From Gammaproteobacteria bacterium (GTDB taxonomy: Bacteria > Pseudomonadota > Gammaproteobacteria > GCA-001735895), in NCBI GenBank assembly GCA_015494335.1, contig WGBK01000417.1, positions 1 to 9,026 of the forward strand: a DNA stretch of 9,026 nt, read 5' to 3'. Below are positions 1 to 6,370 of the stretch, piece by piece. The notes under the pieces were generated by a model. The model ran no database searches, was not told where the DNA came from, and saw only the letters and a program-made list of their open reading frames with translations. Position numbers and translations under genes: made by a program. The stretch's first letter is position 1. Each line of letters opens with the position of its first letter.

Positions 1-935
1 CCCGCCCCGGCCTGCTGCAGCGCCTCAGCGCCTGGCTCGGGCATCACGCTCAGTCGATGGTGTTCAGCCTCGGCAAGCTCTACCGCGCGCCGGCCTCGAC
101 CCTGATGACCATCGCCGTGATCGCCATCACCCTGACCCTGCCGGCCGGTTTCTACCTGTTCATGAAGAACATCGAGAACCTGTCGGGCGACCTGCGCTCC
201 ACCACCCGCATCTCCCTGTTCCTGAAACAGGATGCCAGCGAGCGCTCGGCCGAGGAACTGAACCGCCGCCTGCAACAGCGCGAGGATATCGCCGAAAGCC
301 GCCTGATCACCCGCGACCAGGCATTGCAGGAATTCCGCGAAAGCTCCGGCCTCGGCGACAGTCTCGACTATCTCGACGACAATCCGCTGCCGCATACCCT
401 CATTGTCCAGCCGCAGGACACTCTCGACAGTCTCGCGGTCAGGAAACTGCTGCGCGATCTCGAGGGTCAGCCCGAGGTGGAACTCGCGCAACTGGATACC
501 GAATGGCTGGAACGGCTGTACACCCTGCTGGAGATCGCCCGCCGTGCCGTCATCATCATCAGCCTGCTGTTCAGCTTCGCGGTATTGCTGATCGTCGGCA
601 ACACCATCCGCCTCGATATCCAGAGCCGCTACCAGGAAATCATCGTGACCAAGCTGATCGGCGCCACCGACGCCTTCATCCGCCGCCCCTTTCTCTACAG
701 CGGCGTCTGGTACGGCCTGTTCGGCGGGCTGCTGGCATGGATCATCGTCGAGCTGGCCGCCCTCGCCGTCGCCGGTCCCTTCCAGCGGCTGGGCCAGCTC
801 TATCGCAGCGAGCTGGCGCTGGTGACTTTCTCGGCGGGCGACTTTATGATACTGATCACCTGCAGCACCCTGCTCGGTCTGATCGGCTCCTGGCTTGCTG
901 TGGCCCGCCACCTGAGCGAGATCGAACCGAAATAA
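1..935 (+). CDS. ftsX: Cell division ABC transporter permease FtsX (5' end outside window)
   Basis: FtsX is the inner-membrane partner of the ATPase FtsE. Together they couple the septal ring to periplasmic activation of peptidoglycan hydrolases. The first ATG in the window (57) is not the true start: the same frame is open back to base 3 and reads RPGLLQRLSAWLGHHAQS, which matches the cytoplasmic N-terminal extension of gammaproteobacterial FtsX, so the gene starts before the window. Counting from that ATG, there is a first membrane segment at about residues 17-37, a periplasmic domain of roughly 120 residues, then three more hydrophobic segments (about 163-186, 216-240 and 261-283). The motif YQEIIVTKLIGAT after the second segment is typical of FtsX/MacB-type permeases. 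ftsE is expected just upstream. A 42-bp gap without a terminator separates it from the receiver-domain gene, so the two may be co-transcribed. Identification is firm. Confidence 0.96.
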   Translation, partial: RPGLLQRLSAWLGHHAQSMVFSLGKLYRAPASTLMTIAVIAITLTLPAGFYLFMKNIENLSGDLRSTTRISLFLKQDASERSAEELNRRLQQREDIAESRLITRDQALQEFRESSGLGDSLDYLDDNPLPHTLIVQPQDTLDSLAVRKLLRDLEGQPEVELAQLDTEWLERLYTLLEIARRAVIIISLLFSFAVLLIVGNTIRLDIQSRYQEIIVTKLIGATDAFIRRPFLYSGVWYGLFGGLLAWIIVELAALAVAGPFQRLGQLYRSELALVTFSAGDFMILITCSTLLGLIGSWLAVARHLSEIEPK

Positions 936-977
936 CAGGCCCCGACCAACCAACCGGCTCAAGGAAACCGACCGCCC

Positions 978-1802
978 ATGCTCTACAAGAGACGCATACT
1001 GATCGTCGACGCCTCCAACTCCGCACGCAGCATTCTGTTCAAGGAACTGCAGCAACGGCTGGCCGATATCGAGATCATCGCCTGCGGCAACGCCCGGGAG
1101 GCCATCACCGCCTGCCGCCGCTACGAGTTCGAAGTCATCACCACCGGCCTCAGCCTGCCCGACGTCGACGGCTACGCGATGATCGACGACATCCGCGAGC
1201 ACGGGAAGAACAAGCACACCCCCATCTTCGTCGTTTCCGGCGACACGCCGACGCAGATCGACGATGTCGACGACTACACCCGCGCCATCACCGCCTTCTT
1301 CGACAAGAGCGAGGGACACAAGGCGCTGGTCGACTTCATCTGCGATTTCCTGCGCAAGGACATCACCTTCAACGCCCGCATACTCTATGTCGACCCGAGC
1401 GCTACCTCGGCGGCCATCACCACCTCGATCCTGCAGAAGAACCAGTTCAATTTCGACCACTACAAGGATCCCCAGGCCGCCCTCGAGATGCTGCGCGAGG
1501 ACCTGGCCACCCACGGCCGCTGCTCCTACGATGTGCTGATCACCGACACCACCCTGGACCAGGGCATGAACGGCTACGAGCTGGTACAGAGCGTGCGCAA
1601 CGATATCGGGCTGGACTACCTGGAACTGCCGATTCTGCTGATGACCGTGGAACCCGGCAGCGACGAGAAAACTGATTTCACCGGCATCTTCGGCGCCGGC
1701 AGCAATGATTTCATCACCAAGCCGGTGACCGACGAACGGCTCACCGAACGGCTCATCAACCTGGTCAACATCAAGCGTCAGAACGAGGCCCTGCAGGGCT
1801 GA
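978..1802 (+). CDS. Tandem receiver (REC-REC) response-regulator protein without output domain
   Basis: A 274-residue protein made of two CheY-like receiver domains (about 5-125 and 133-265), with no DNA-binding, GGDEF or kinase domain. REC1 keeps the strand-1 aspartate (ILIVDAS, D11), a serine at the switch position (S87) and a lysine (K110), but the phospho-acceptor position in VITTGLSLPDVDG is Gly57 instead of Asp, so it probably cannot be phosphorylated. REC2 has ILYVDPS (D139), a candidate acceptor D190 in LITDTTL, T223 and K248 followed by Pro, so it looks competent. Each domain shows one acidic residue where most receivers have a pair. AAGGA lies about 12 bases before the ATG. Its place between ftsX and rpoH is unusual. 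Such proteins usually work by protein-protein contact, and the partner cannot be told from sequence. The architecture is secure; the function is unknown. Confidence 0.88.
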   Translation: MLYKRRILIVDASNSARSILFKELQQRLADIEIIACGNAREAITACRRYEFEVITTGLSLPDVDGYAMIDDIREHGKNKHTPIFVVSGDTPTQIDDVDDYTRAITAFFDKSEGHKALVDFICDFLRKDITFNARILYVDPSATSAAITTSILQKNQFNFDHYKDPQAALEMLREDLATHGRCSYDVLITDTTLDQGMNGYELVQSVRNDIGLDYLELPILLMTVEPGSDEKTDFTGIFGAGSNDFITKPVTDERLTERLINLVNIKRQNEALQG

Positions 1803-1817
1803 TCCGTCCTATGGCAA

Positions 1818-1849
1818 TTGAACTTCCCGCGTTCTTCGTGCTCTAATGT
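1818..1849 (+). promoter_or_regulatory. Candidate rpoH promoter, sigma-E-like overlapping sigma-70-like
   Basis: TTGAACTT at 1818-1825 is followed after exactly 16 bases by TCTAA at 1842-1846. This fits the sigma-E (RpoE) pattern GAACTT-N16-TCTGA with one change, and it is the spacing I recall for the E. coli sigma-E-dependent rpoH promoter P3. The same bases also read as a sigma-70 promoter: -35 TTGAAC (1818-1823), an 18-base spacer, and -10 TCTAAT (1842-1847, five of six consensus bases). Transcription would start near 1853-1855 and leave a leader of about 175 bases before rpoH. It begins 16 bases after the stop of the preceding gene. Which sigma factor uses it is inference. Confidence 0.6.
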
Positions 1850-1978
1850 CTGGCACTCCGGAGACGAGAGTGCAAAGACGCACGGGCTTGTCGAATTCCC
1901 CGGCCGATCCCCGGCAACTGCAACCTGCATGACAGACGCGGAACGGCCCAGCTGCGATACTTTCCTGCAACAATCAGA

Positions 1979-2000
1979 GAACGCCGAGGGTTCGGCGTTC
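1979..2000 (+). other. Perfect 9-bp hairpin in the rpoH leader
   Basis: GAACGCCGA (1979-1987), loop GGGT (1988-1991), then TCGGCGTTC (1992-2000). The stem is perfect and ends 16 bases before the Shine-Dalgarno of rpoH. It is followed by an A-rich stretch, not a T run, so it is not a normal intrinsic terminator on the + strand. A role in mRNA stability, in insulating the ribosome site, or in temperature-dependent folding of rpoH mRNA is possible but only inferred. Confidence 0.5.
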
Positions 2001-2028
2001 AAGAAAAACAGACAATGCGAGGATAAAG

Positions 2029-2898
2029 ATGGGTACTCAACTGGCAACTTCAATGAACACCATGCCGGTACTGACCGGCTCGGCCGCCAGTCTCGAAGCC
2101 TATATCGCGGCGGCTCACAGCATTCCGATCCTGAGCCCCGAGAAGGAACACGAACTGGCGGTACGCTACCAGGAAACCGGCGACATCAAGGCCGCGGAGC
2201 AACTGGTGTTGCCGCACCTGCGTTTCGTCATCAAGATCGCCAACAACTATGCAGGCTACGGTCTGGCCCTGGCCGATCTGATCCAGGAAGGCAACATCGG
2301 CCTGATGAAGGCGGTCAAGCGTTTCGATCCGGCCGTGGGTGTGCGCCTGGTTTCCTTTGCCGTGCACTGGATCAAGGCCGAGATTCACGAATTCATCCTG
2401 AAGAACTGGCGCATCGTCAAGATCGCCACCACCAAGGCCCAGCGCAAGCTGTTCTTCAAGCTGCGCAGCCAGAAGAAGCGCCTGGGCTGGTTCAAGCACG
2501 AAGAAGTGCTGGACGTGGCGGAAACCCTCGGCGTGACGCCGGAGAATGTGCTGGAGATGGAAAACCGTCTCAACAACTACGACATGGCCTTCGACATCAG
2601 CAACGACGAGGACGAGGATCATGCCTGGCAATCCCCGTCGCTGACCCTGGCCTCGGCCACGCCGTCGCCCGAGCTGCTGCTCGAACACGACGACGAGGAG
2701 CATCACAATACCGAGGTGCTGATGGAAGCCCTGAAGGATCTCGACGAGCGCAGCCGGCAGATCGTCAGCCGTCGCTGGCTGACCGACAAAAAGGCCACGC
2801 TGCACGAACTGGCTGACGAATACGGCGTCTCCGCCGAACGCATCCGCCAGATCGAGAACAACGCCTTCAAGAAGATCAAGGCGAAGTTCGCGGCCTGA
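2029..2898 (+). CDS. rpoH: RNA polymerase heat-shock sigma factor RpoH (sigma-32)
   Basis: Sigma-32 directs RNA polymerase to chaperone and protease genes after heat or protein-folding stress. The protein has 289 residues, against 284 in E. coli. Region 2 includes HLRFVIKIANNYAGYG, LADLIQEGNIGLMKAVKRFD and VSFAVHWIKAEIHEF. It is followed by the RpoH box QRKLFFKLRSQKKRLGWF (from about residue 138), the family signature that separates RpoH from RpoD and RpoS. A region 4.2 helix-turn-helix lies at about 257-287 (LADEYGVSAERIRQIENNAF). GCGAGGA at 2017-2023, five bases before ATG 2029, supports this start over the in-frame Met codons 9 and 12. A separate promoter upstream and a strong terminator downstream make it an independent unit, although nothing blocks read-through from the ftsX side. 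Identification is essentially certain. Confidence 0.98.
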   Translation: MGTQLATSMNTMPVLTGSAASLEAYIAAAHSIPILSPEKEHELAVRYQETGDIKAAEQLVLPHLRFVIKIANNYAGYGLALADLIQEGNIGLMKAVKRFDPAVGVRLVSFAVHWIKAEIHEFILKNWRIVKIATTKAQRKLFFKLRSQKKRLGWFKHEEVLDVAETLGVTPENVLEMENRLNNYDMAFDISNDEDEDHAWQSPSLTLASATPSPELLLEHDDEEHHNTEVLMEALKDLDERSRQIVSRRWLTDKKATLHELADEYGVSAERIRQIENNAFKKIKAKFAA

Positions 2899-2917
2899 TC
2901 CGGCCCTGCACCCACAC

Positions 2918-2946
2918 AAAGGCCCCGCTGCAAGGCGGGGCCTTTT
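2918..2946 (+). terminator. Intrinsic terminator of rpoH
   Basis: AAAGGCCCCGC (2918-2928), a six-base loop, then GCGGGGCCTTT (2935-2945) form a perfect 11-bp GC-rich stem running into TTTTCCTTTTC. It lies 20 bases after the rpoH stop. The arms begin with AAA and end with TTT, so weak activity in the other direction, against bioC transcription, is possible. Confidence 0.92.
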
Positions 2947-3005
2947 CCTTTTCAGGCGGAAAGAATCCGCGATTTGCCTCAATGACGCGGATCTACAAAA
3001 CGCGG

Positions 3006-3032
3006 GATGGGTTGAGCAAAGCAAACCCCATC
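3006..3032 (-). terminator. Possible weak terminator downstream of bioC
   Basis: On the minus strand, GATGGGGTT (3032-3024) can pair with AACCCATC (3013-3006) with one bulged base and a ten-base loop; a few bases later comes TTTTG. The stem is imperfect and the T run short and displaced. The gap 2947-3053 holds other small inverted repeats: GCGGA/TCCGC at 2956-2970, ATCCGCG/CGCGGAT at 2965-2992, and CCGCT/AGCGG at 3037-3050. Which structure ends bioC transcripts cannot be settled by eye. No gene is visible in this gap. Confidence 0.28.
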
Positions 3033-3053
3033 GCAACCGCTGAATAGCGGCCG

Positions 3054-3881
3054 TCAGAACCAGGCGTGACCATAGACGACTTCATAAGTTGCCCGGTAGC
3101 GGCCCTCGTGAAACCCCTGTTCGCGATAGGCCGCCTCGAGAGCCCGCAATCGTGCCGGCGTGAGCAGTCCCCGCCCGCGGCCGATATCGGCATTGCTCGC
3201 GCCGATTCCCTTCAGGTCGCGCAACAGATCGTGGAAGTTGCCGTATTCCAGCGTGATGGTCTCGACATCGACAACCGGTTCGCGCAGACCAGCACCCAGC
3301 ATCTGGTCACCGATATCGTGCAGGTCGAGAAAATCATGCACATGGGGTCGGTCGTCGATCTCACCCCAGGCCGCACGCAATTCCTTCAGTGTATCCACGC
3401 CAAAGGTGGTGAACTGCAGCAGCCCGCCCTCGCGCCCGATCCGACGGAATTCCTGCAGGGCCGCCATCAGGTCGTTGCTCCACTGCAGCGACAGGCTGGA
3501 AAAGACCAGGTCGATGCAATCGTCCCGGAAAGGCAGGGCCTCGAAGTCCGCGTTCACCAGCCACTTGCGATCCAGCAGGCCATAGCGTCGGCGGGCCCGG
3601 GCCAGCATGCGCTCGGCCAGGTCCAGGGCGATCACCTGCGCGCCGCGGTAACGCTGACGCAGCGCCGGTATCGCCTGCCCGGTTCCGCAACCCAGATCCA
3701 GCACCCGCTCCGGCTGCAGGCGCACCCAGTCGAGGCGCTCGAGCAGGCGCGCAAGCACCTCGGCCTGCAACACCGCCAGACGGTCGTAATCGTCGGCACA
3801 GCGATTGAAGGATTTACGAACCGCCGACTTGTCCAGTCGGGGCGGTTTCAACAGATTGACGGATCCAGTCGGCAAAGGCAT
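3054..3881 (-). CDS. bioC: Malonyl-ACP O-methyltransferase BioC
   Basis: BioC methylates malonyl-ACP with S-adenosylmethionine, disguising it so that fatty-acid enzymes can build the pimeloyl chain of biotin. The protein is a class I methyltransferase: SAM motif I VLDLGCGTG at about residues 60-68 (from the chosen start), an acidic residue at the end of strand 2 (VIALDLAERML), and VFSSLSLQWSNDL, the QW signature of BioC. The N-terminal VRKSFNRCADDYDRLAVLQ is also typical. The start is uncertain. ATG 3881 is used here; ATG 3905 and a TTG at 3851 are in the same frame, none has a good ribosome site, and alignment with known BioC N-termini would favour one near 3851. Whichever is right, the gene overlaps the end of bioH, so the two are almost surely co-transcribed and translationally coupled. 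No bioD or other biotin gene follows. Confidence 0.93.
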   Translation of the reverse strand: MPLPTGSVNLLKPPRLDKSAVRKSFNRCADDYDRLAVLQAEVLARLLERLDWVRLQPERVLDLGCGTGQAIPALRQRYRGAQVIALDLAERMLARARRRYGLLDRKWLVNADFEALPFRDDCIDLVFSSLSLQWSNDLMAALQEFRRIGREGGLLQFTTFGVDTLKELRAAWGEIDDRPHVHDFLDLHDIGDQMLGAGLREPVVDVETITLEYGNFHDLLRDLKGIGASNADIGRGRGLLTPARLRALEAAYREQGFHEGRYRATYEVVYGHAWF

Positions 3882-4578
3882 CGGTAGCGGACAGAAAGGG
3901 CGCATGGGCGCAACGGGGCCAGCATTCTACACCAATCGACGGCGCCAGCCCTGGCAATTCCCGCGCCAGGCAGGGGGGAGCCAGCCGGTCCAGCCCGCCA
4001 TACAGGGCGCGAATCGGGTGGCCACTGCGCGCCAGGGCGACGAGGTGCTCGCGGGCATCATGCTGTTTGAGCAATTCCAGCCCGGAACGCAAGGCCTCGG
4101 GCCGCGGTGCTCCGCCCTGCTGCAGTGCCTCGCTCACCTGGCGGATCAGCGGACGCTGGGCGCGATCCCCCTGCAACTGCAGACCGATGAATCGGCGGAT
4201 CGTGCCCTGCCAGTCATCCACCAGGCCGGCAGCGAAATCCTCGAACAGCCGGGGCTCCACCGCGCAGGACCAGTCGGTACGCTGCACGAAACAGGGATTG
4301 CTGGCGACCAGCAGCAATCCCGGGAAACGACGCGGATAGCGTGCGGCCAGCTCCAGGGCGTAGAGACCACCCATCGACCATCCGAGCAGCCAGCCATCCC
4401 CGAGCTGACAGGCCAGGCGCTCGACTTGCCGATCGAAATTCTCGTCATGCCAAGCCGCAGCGCCATGGCCGGGCAAATCGACGGCCTGCGTCCGAATCCA
4501 GCCGTCCAGTTTCGGCAGCAGCGAATCGAACACGCGCGCATTCATCCCCCAGCCGTGCAGCAGATTCAGATGCTTCAT
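3814..4578 (-). CDS. bioH: Pimeloyl-ACP methyl ester carboxylesterase BioH
   Basis: BioH hydrolyses the methyl ester of pimeloyl-ACP, ending chain growth and reversing the BioC protection step. It is a 254-residue alpha/beta hydrolase: oxyanion-loop motif LLHGWG near the N-terminus, nucleophile Ser68 in LGWSMGG, Asp197 in YGGLDRLAP and His225 in CAHAPF complete the triad. SNPCFVQRTDW and GLELLKQHD match E. coli BioH closely. The ATG at 4578 is chosen because it places the hydrolase fold as in the family; a longer frame exists but would need a TTG at 4623. There is no strong Shine-Dalgarno. It is the first gene of a minus-strand bioH-bioC unit whose promoter must lie within the gap shared with plsY or inside plsY. 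Identification is firm. Confidence 0.94.
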   Translation of the reverse strand: MKHLNLLHGWGMNARVFDSLLPKLDGWIRTQAVDLPGHGAAAWHDENFDRQVERLACQLGDGWLLGWSMGGLYALELAARYPRRFPGLLLVASNPCFVQRTDWSCAVEPRLFEDFAAGLVDDWQGTIRRFIGLQLQGDRAQRPLIRQVSEALQQGGAPRPEALRSGLELLKQHDAREHLVALARSGHPIRALYGGLDRLAPPCLARELPGLAPSIGVECWPRCAHAPFLSATDAFADWIRQSVETAPTGQVGGS

Positions 4579-4653
4579 ATCCGGACAGCCCGAGTGCGGC
4601 GGGTCTGTTGCGCCCGGGCACAAGCTGTTACAGTGCGCGCCATCATCCGCTGC

Positions 4654-5331
4654 ATGCCGTCGTTCGTGGAAAATACCGCCGTCATCACCGTCATTCTCGT
4701 TGTTGCCGCCTATCTGCTCGGCTCGTTTTCATCGGCCATCACCCTGAGCCGGCTAATGGGTTTCGAGGATCCGCGCAGCCAGGGTTCGCGCAATCCCGGC
4801 GCCACCAATGTGCTGCGCATTGCCGGCAAGAAGGCCGCCGCGCTGACCCTGTTCGGCGACCTGCTCAAGGGCCTGCTGCCGGTGCTGCTGGCCCGCGCCC
4901 TGCTCGACAGCAACCTGGCCGTCGCCGCGGTCGGCTTTGCCGCCTTCGTCGGTCACTGCTACCCGCTCTGGTATCGCTTCGAGGGCGGCAAGGGGGTCGC
5001 CACCGCCATTGGTTTCGTGCTCGCCTACGACTGGATGCTGGGATTGGCCGTGGTCGCCATCTGGCTGATCGTGGCCCGGCTGTTCAAGCTATCCTCGCTG
5101 GCCGCGCTGATCGCCTTTGCCTGCCTGCCGGCCCTGCATGCCGCTGTTGGCGGCGAGGCGCCGGTCACGGCCCTGTTCATTCTGCTCGACCTGATCCTGA
5201 TCTGGCGCCATCGCGGCAATATCCGCCGCCTGCTGCATGGTGAAGAGCCGGTCAGTCATCTGCGCGAGAAGGATTCTCAAGCGGGCAGCGGCGGCAGTTC
5301 CTCCAGCGACCAGCGCGGCCGCACATCGTAA
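4654..5331 (+). CDS. plsY: Acyl-phosphate:glycerol-3-phosphate acyltransferase PlsY
   Basis: PlsY is a polytopic inner-membrane enzyme that moves the acyl group of acyl-phosphate to glycerol-3-phosphate, giving lysophosphatidic acid, the first step of phospholipid synthesis. Family motifs are in order: LLGSFSSAI, GSRNPGATNVLR, GHCYPLWYRFEGGKGVATA and RHRGNIRRLL, within about five hydrophobic segments. ATG 4654 is taken as start; GTG 4666 is equally compatible, and no clear ribosome site is seen. The length is 225 residues against 205 in E. coli. The last 17 or so residues (SQAGSGGSSSSDQRGRTS region) are low-complexity and are read opposite the 3' end of tsaD, so this tail is probably dispensable. 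Adjacency to tsaD is conserved in gammaproteobacteria. Only weak promoter-like bases (TTGCGC 4608-4613, TACAGT 4629-4634, 15 apart) are visible upstream. Confidence 0.95.
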   Translation: MPSFVENTAVITVILVVAAYLLGSFSSAITLSRLMGFEDPRSQGSRNPGATNVLRIAGKKAAALTLFGDLLKGLLPVLLARALLDSNLAVAAVGFAAFVGHCYPLWYRFEGGKGVATAIGFVLAYDWMLGLAVVAIWLIVARLFKLSSLAALIAFACLPALHAAVGGEAPVTALFILLDLILIWRHRGNIRRLLHGEEPVSHLREKDSQAGSGGSSSSDQRGRTS

Positions 5332-6296
5332 ACCCCGTCATCACGCTGCCCGGCCAGCAGGCGCTGGGAGCCGGCATAGGCGATCATCGCTCCATTGTCG
5401 GTACAGTACTCGAGGGGTGGGAAATGCAGCTTCCAGCCCCGGGCCGAAGCCATCTCGCCCAATGTCTGGCGCAATCGCCGGTTGGCACCGACGCCGCCGG
5501 CCACCACCAGCCGCTGCCGCCCGGTCTGCTGCAGGGCCCGCTCGCACTTGATGCGCAGCGTATCCACCACCGCGCGCTCGAAGGCATGGGCAATCTCCGC
5601 GCGCTTGCGCTGATCCAGTGGAGCCAGTTTCTGCATGGTGTTGAGGGCAAAGGTCTTGAGGCCGCTGAAGCTGAACGCCAGGCCCGGCCGATCCACCATC
5701 GGCCGGGGGAAGCGCAGCGGGCTGTCCTCCACCGTGGCGGCCAGTGCGGCCAGCTCCGGCCCGCCCGGGTAGGGCAGGCCGAGCAGCTTGGCGGTCTTGT
5801 CGAAGGCCTCGCCGACGGCATCGTCCAGCGACTCGCCGAGAATGCGGTACCGGCCCACGGCCTCGACATCCACCAGCATCGTGTGCCCGCCCGACACCAG
5901 CAGGGCGACAAAGGGGAATTCCGGTGCGTCTTGCGACAGCATCGGCGCCAGCAGATGCCCTTCCATGTGATGCACGCCGAGCAGGGGCTTGTCCAGCGCC
6001 CAGGCCAGGCCGCGAGCCAGCGAGGCGCCCACCATCAAGGCGCCCATCAGCCCCGGTCCGCGGGTATAGACGATACCGTCGATGGCCGCGGACCCGCCCG
6101 CCTCCTCGAGCAGTTCGCGCAGCATCGGCGCGGCCTTGGCCACATGATCGCGCGAGGCCAGTTCGGGCACCACGCCGCCGTACTCCCGATGGCGCTCGAT
6201 CTGGCTGTAAAGCCGTTGCCGCAGTCCTCCGGAGCCCGTTTCATAGAGCGCCAGGCCGGTCTCGTCGCAGGAGGTTTCGATGCCGAGAACATTCAT
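5277..6296 (-). CDS. tsaD: tRNA N6-adenosine threonylcarbamoyltransferase TsaD
   Basis: TsaD, working with TsaB and TsaE, transfers the threonylcarbamoyl group to A37 of tRNAs reading ANN codons (t6A), and is essential in most bacteria. The 339-residue length fits the family (337 in E. coli). MNVLGIETSCDETG at the N-terminus begins the ASKHA ATPase fold. H110 and H114 in HHMEGH are the metal ligands, SGGHT and VAGGVGANRRLR follow, and YCTDNGAMIAYAG supplies the C-terminal metal Asp. ATG 6296 is the family start; the open frame continues upstream to 6929 but only as the complement of rpsU and yqeY. No Shine-Dalgarno precedes this ATG (CAGCCCCCTC), which is unusual and is discussed with the small upstream frame. 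The 3' end overlaps plsY by 55 bases, tail to tail, without a terminator. Confidence 0.97.
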   Translation of the reverse strand: MNVLGIETSCDETGLALYETGSGGLRQRLYSQIERHREYGGVVPELASRDHVAKAAPMLRELLEEAGGSAAIDGIVYTRGPGLMGALMVGASLARGLAWALDKPLLGVHHMEGHLLAPMLSQDAPEFPFVALLVSGGHTMLVDVEAVGRYRILGESLDDAVGEAFDKTAKLLGLPYPGGPELAALAATVEDSPLRFPRPMVDRPGLAFSFSGLKTFALNTMQKLAPLDQRKRAEIAHAFERAVVDTLRIKCERALQQTGRQRLVVAGGVGANRRLRQTLGEMASARGWKLHFPPLEYCTDNGAMIAYAGSQRLLAGQRDDGVYDVRPRWSLEELPPLPA

Positions 6297-6343
6297 GAGG
6301 GGGCTGCCAGCCGGCGAATGCGCGTATTTGATTGAATTTTCAA
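6293..6343 (-). CDS. Candidate 16-residue leader peptide coupled to tsaD
   Basis: A TTG at 6343 opens a 16-codon frame, MKIQSNTRIRRLAAPS if TTG is read as Met, whose TGA overlaps the tsaD ATG as ATGA (6296-6293). TAAGGAGG, an exact complement of the 16S rRNA 3' end, sits at 6355-6348, four bases before the TTG. It could deliver ribosomes to tsaD by termination-reinitiation, since tsaD has no site of its own. Against it: the TTG start, the lack of any visible minus-strand promoter, and the fact that the same bases lie between the -35 and -10 of the opposite rpsU promoter, so the match may be chance. No similarity to a known peptide is claimed. Confidence 0.33.
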   Translation of the reverse strand: MKIQSNTRIRRLAAPS

Positions 6344-6359
6344 GCCGCCTCCTTATAAT
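6332..6359 (+). promoter_or_regulatory. Sigma-70 promoter of rpsU
   Basis: TTGAAT (6332-6337; four of six consensus bases), a 16-base spacer, and a perfect TATAAT (6354-6359). Transcription would start near 6366 and give a leader of about 66 bases for rpsU. The strong -10 fits the high expression expected of a ribosomal protein gene. The divergent tsaD transcript must start in the same narrow region, so the two promoters may interfere. Confidence 0.8.
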
Positions 6360-6370
6360 TGCCCGGCTCA

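Noticed and set aside
503..1675. Plus-strand open frame of 390 codons spanning the end of ftsX and most of the double-receiver gene
   Set aside because: Arg/Pro/His-rich translation in the wrong frame of two real genes, with no family resemblance.
1979..2000. Reading the leader hairpin as a terminator of the receiver gene
   Set aside because: It is followed by AAGAAAAAC, not a T run, and would lie after the rpoH promoter.
1818..2816. Plus-strand frame through the rpoH leader and into rpoH in another frame
   Set aside because: The first part covers the leader but has no ribosome site or domain, and the rest is a frame-shifted reading of rpoH.
2050..3036. Minus-strand open frame of 328 codons opposite rpoH
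   Set aside because: It is antisense to rpoH and runs through the rpoH terminator hairpin; composition is that of a shadow frame.
3805..4653. Upstream extension of the plsY frame by 283 codons
   Set aside because: It is antisense to bioH, and PlsY proteins begin with the first membrane segment, which fits ATG 4654.
5424..6335. Plus-strand frame of 303 codons opposite tsaD
   Set aside because: His/Gln/Arg-rich shadow of tsaD; no start signal and no known domain.
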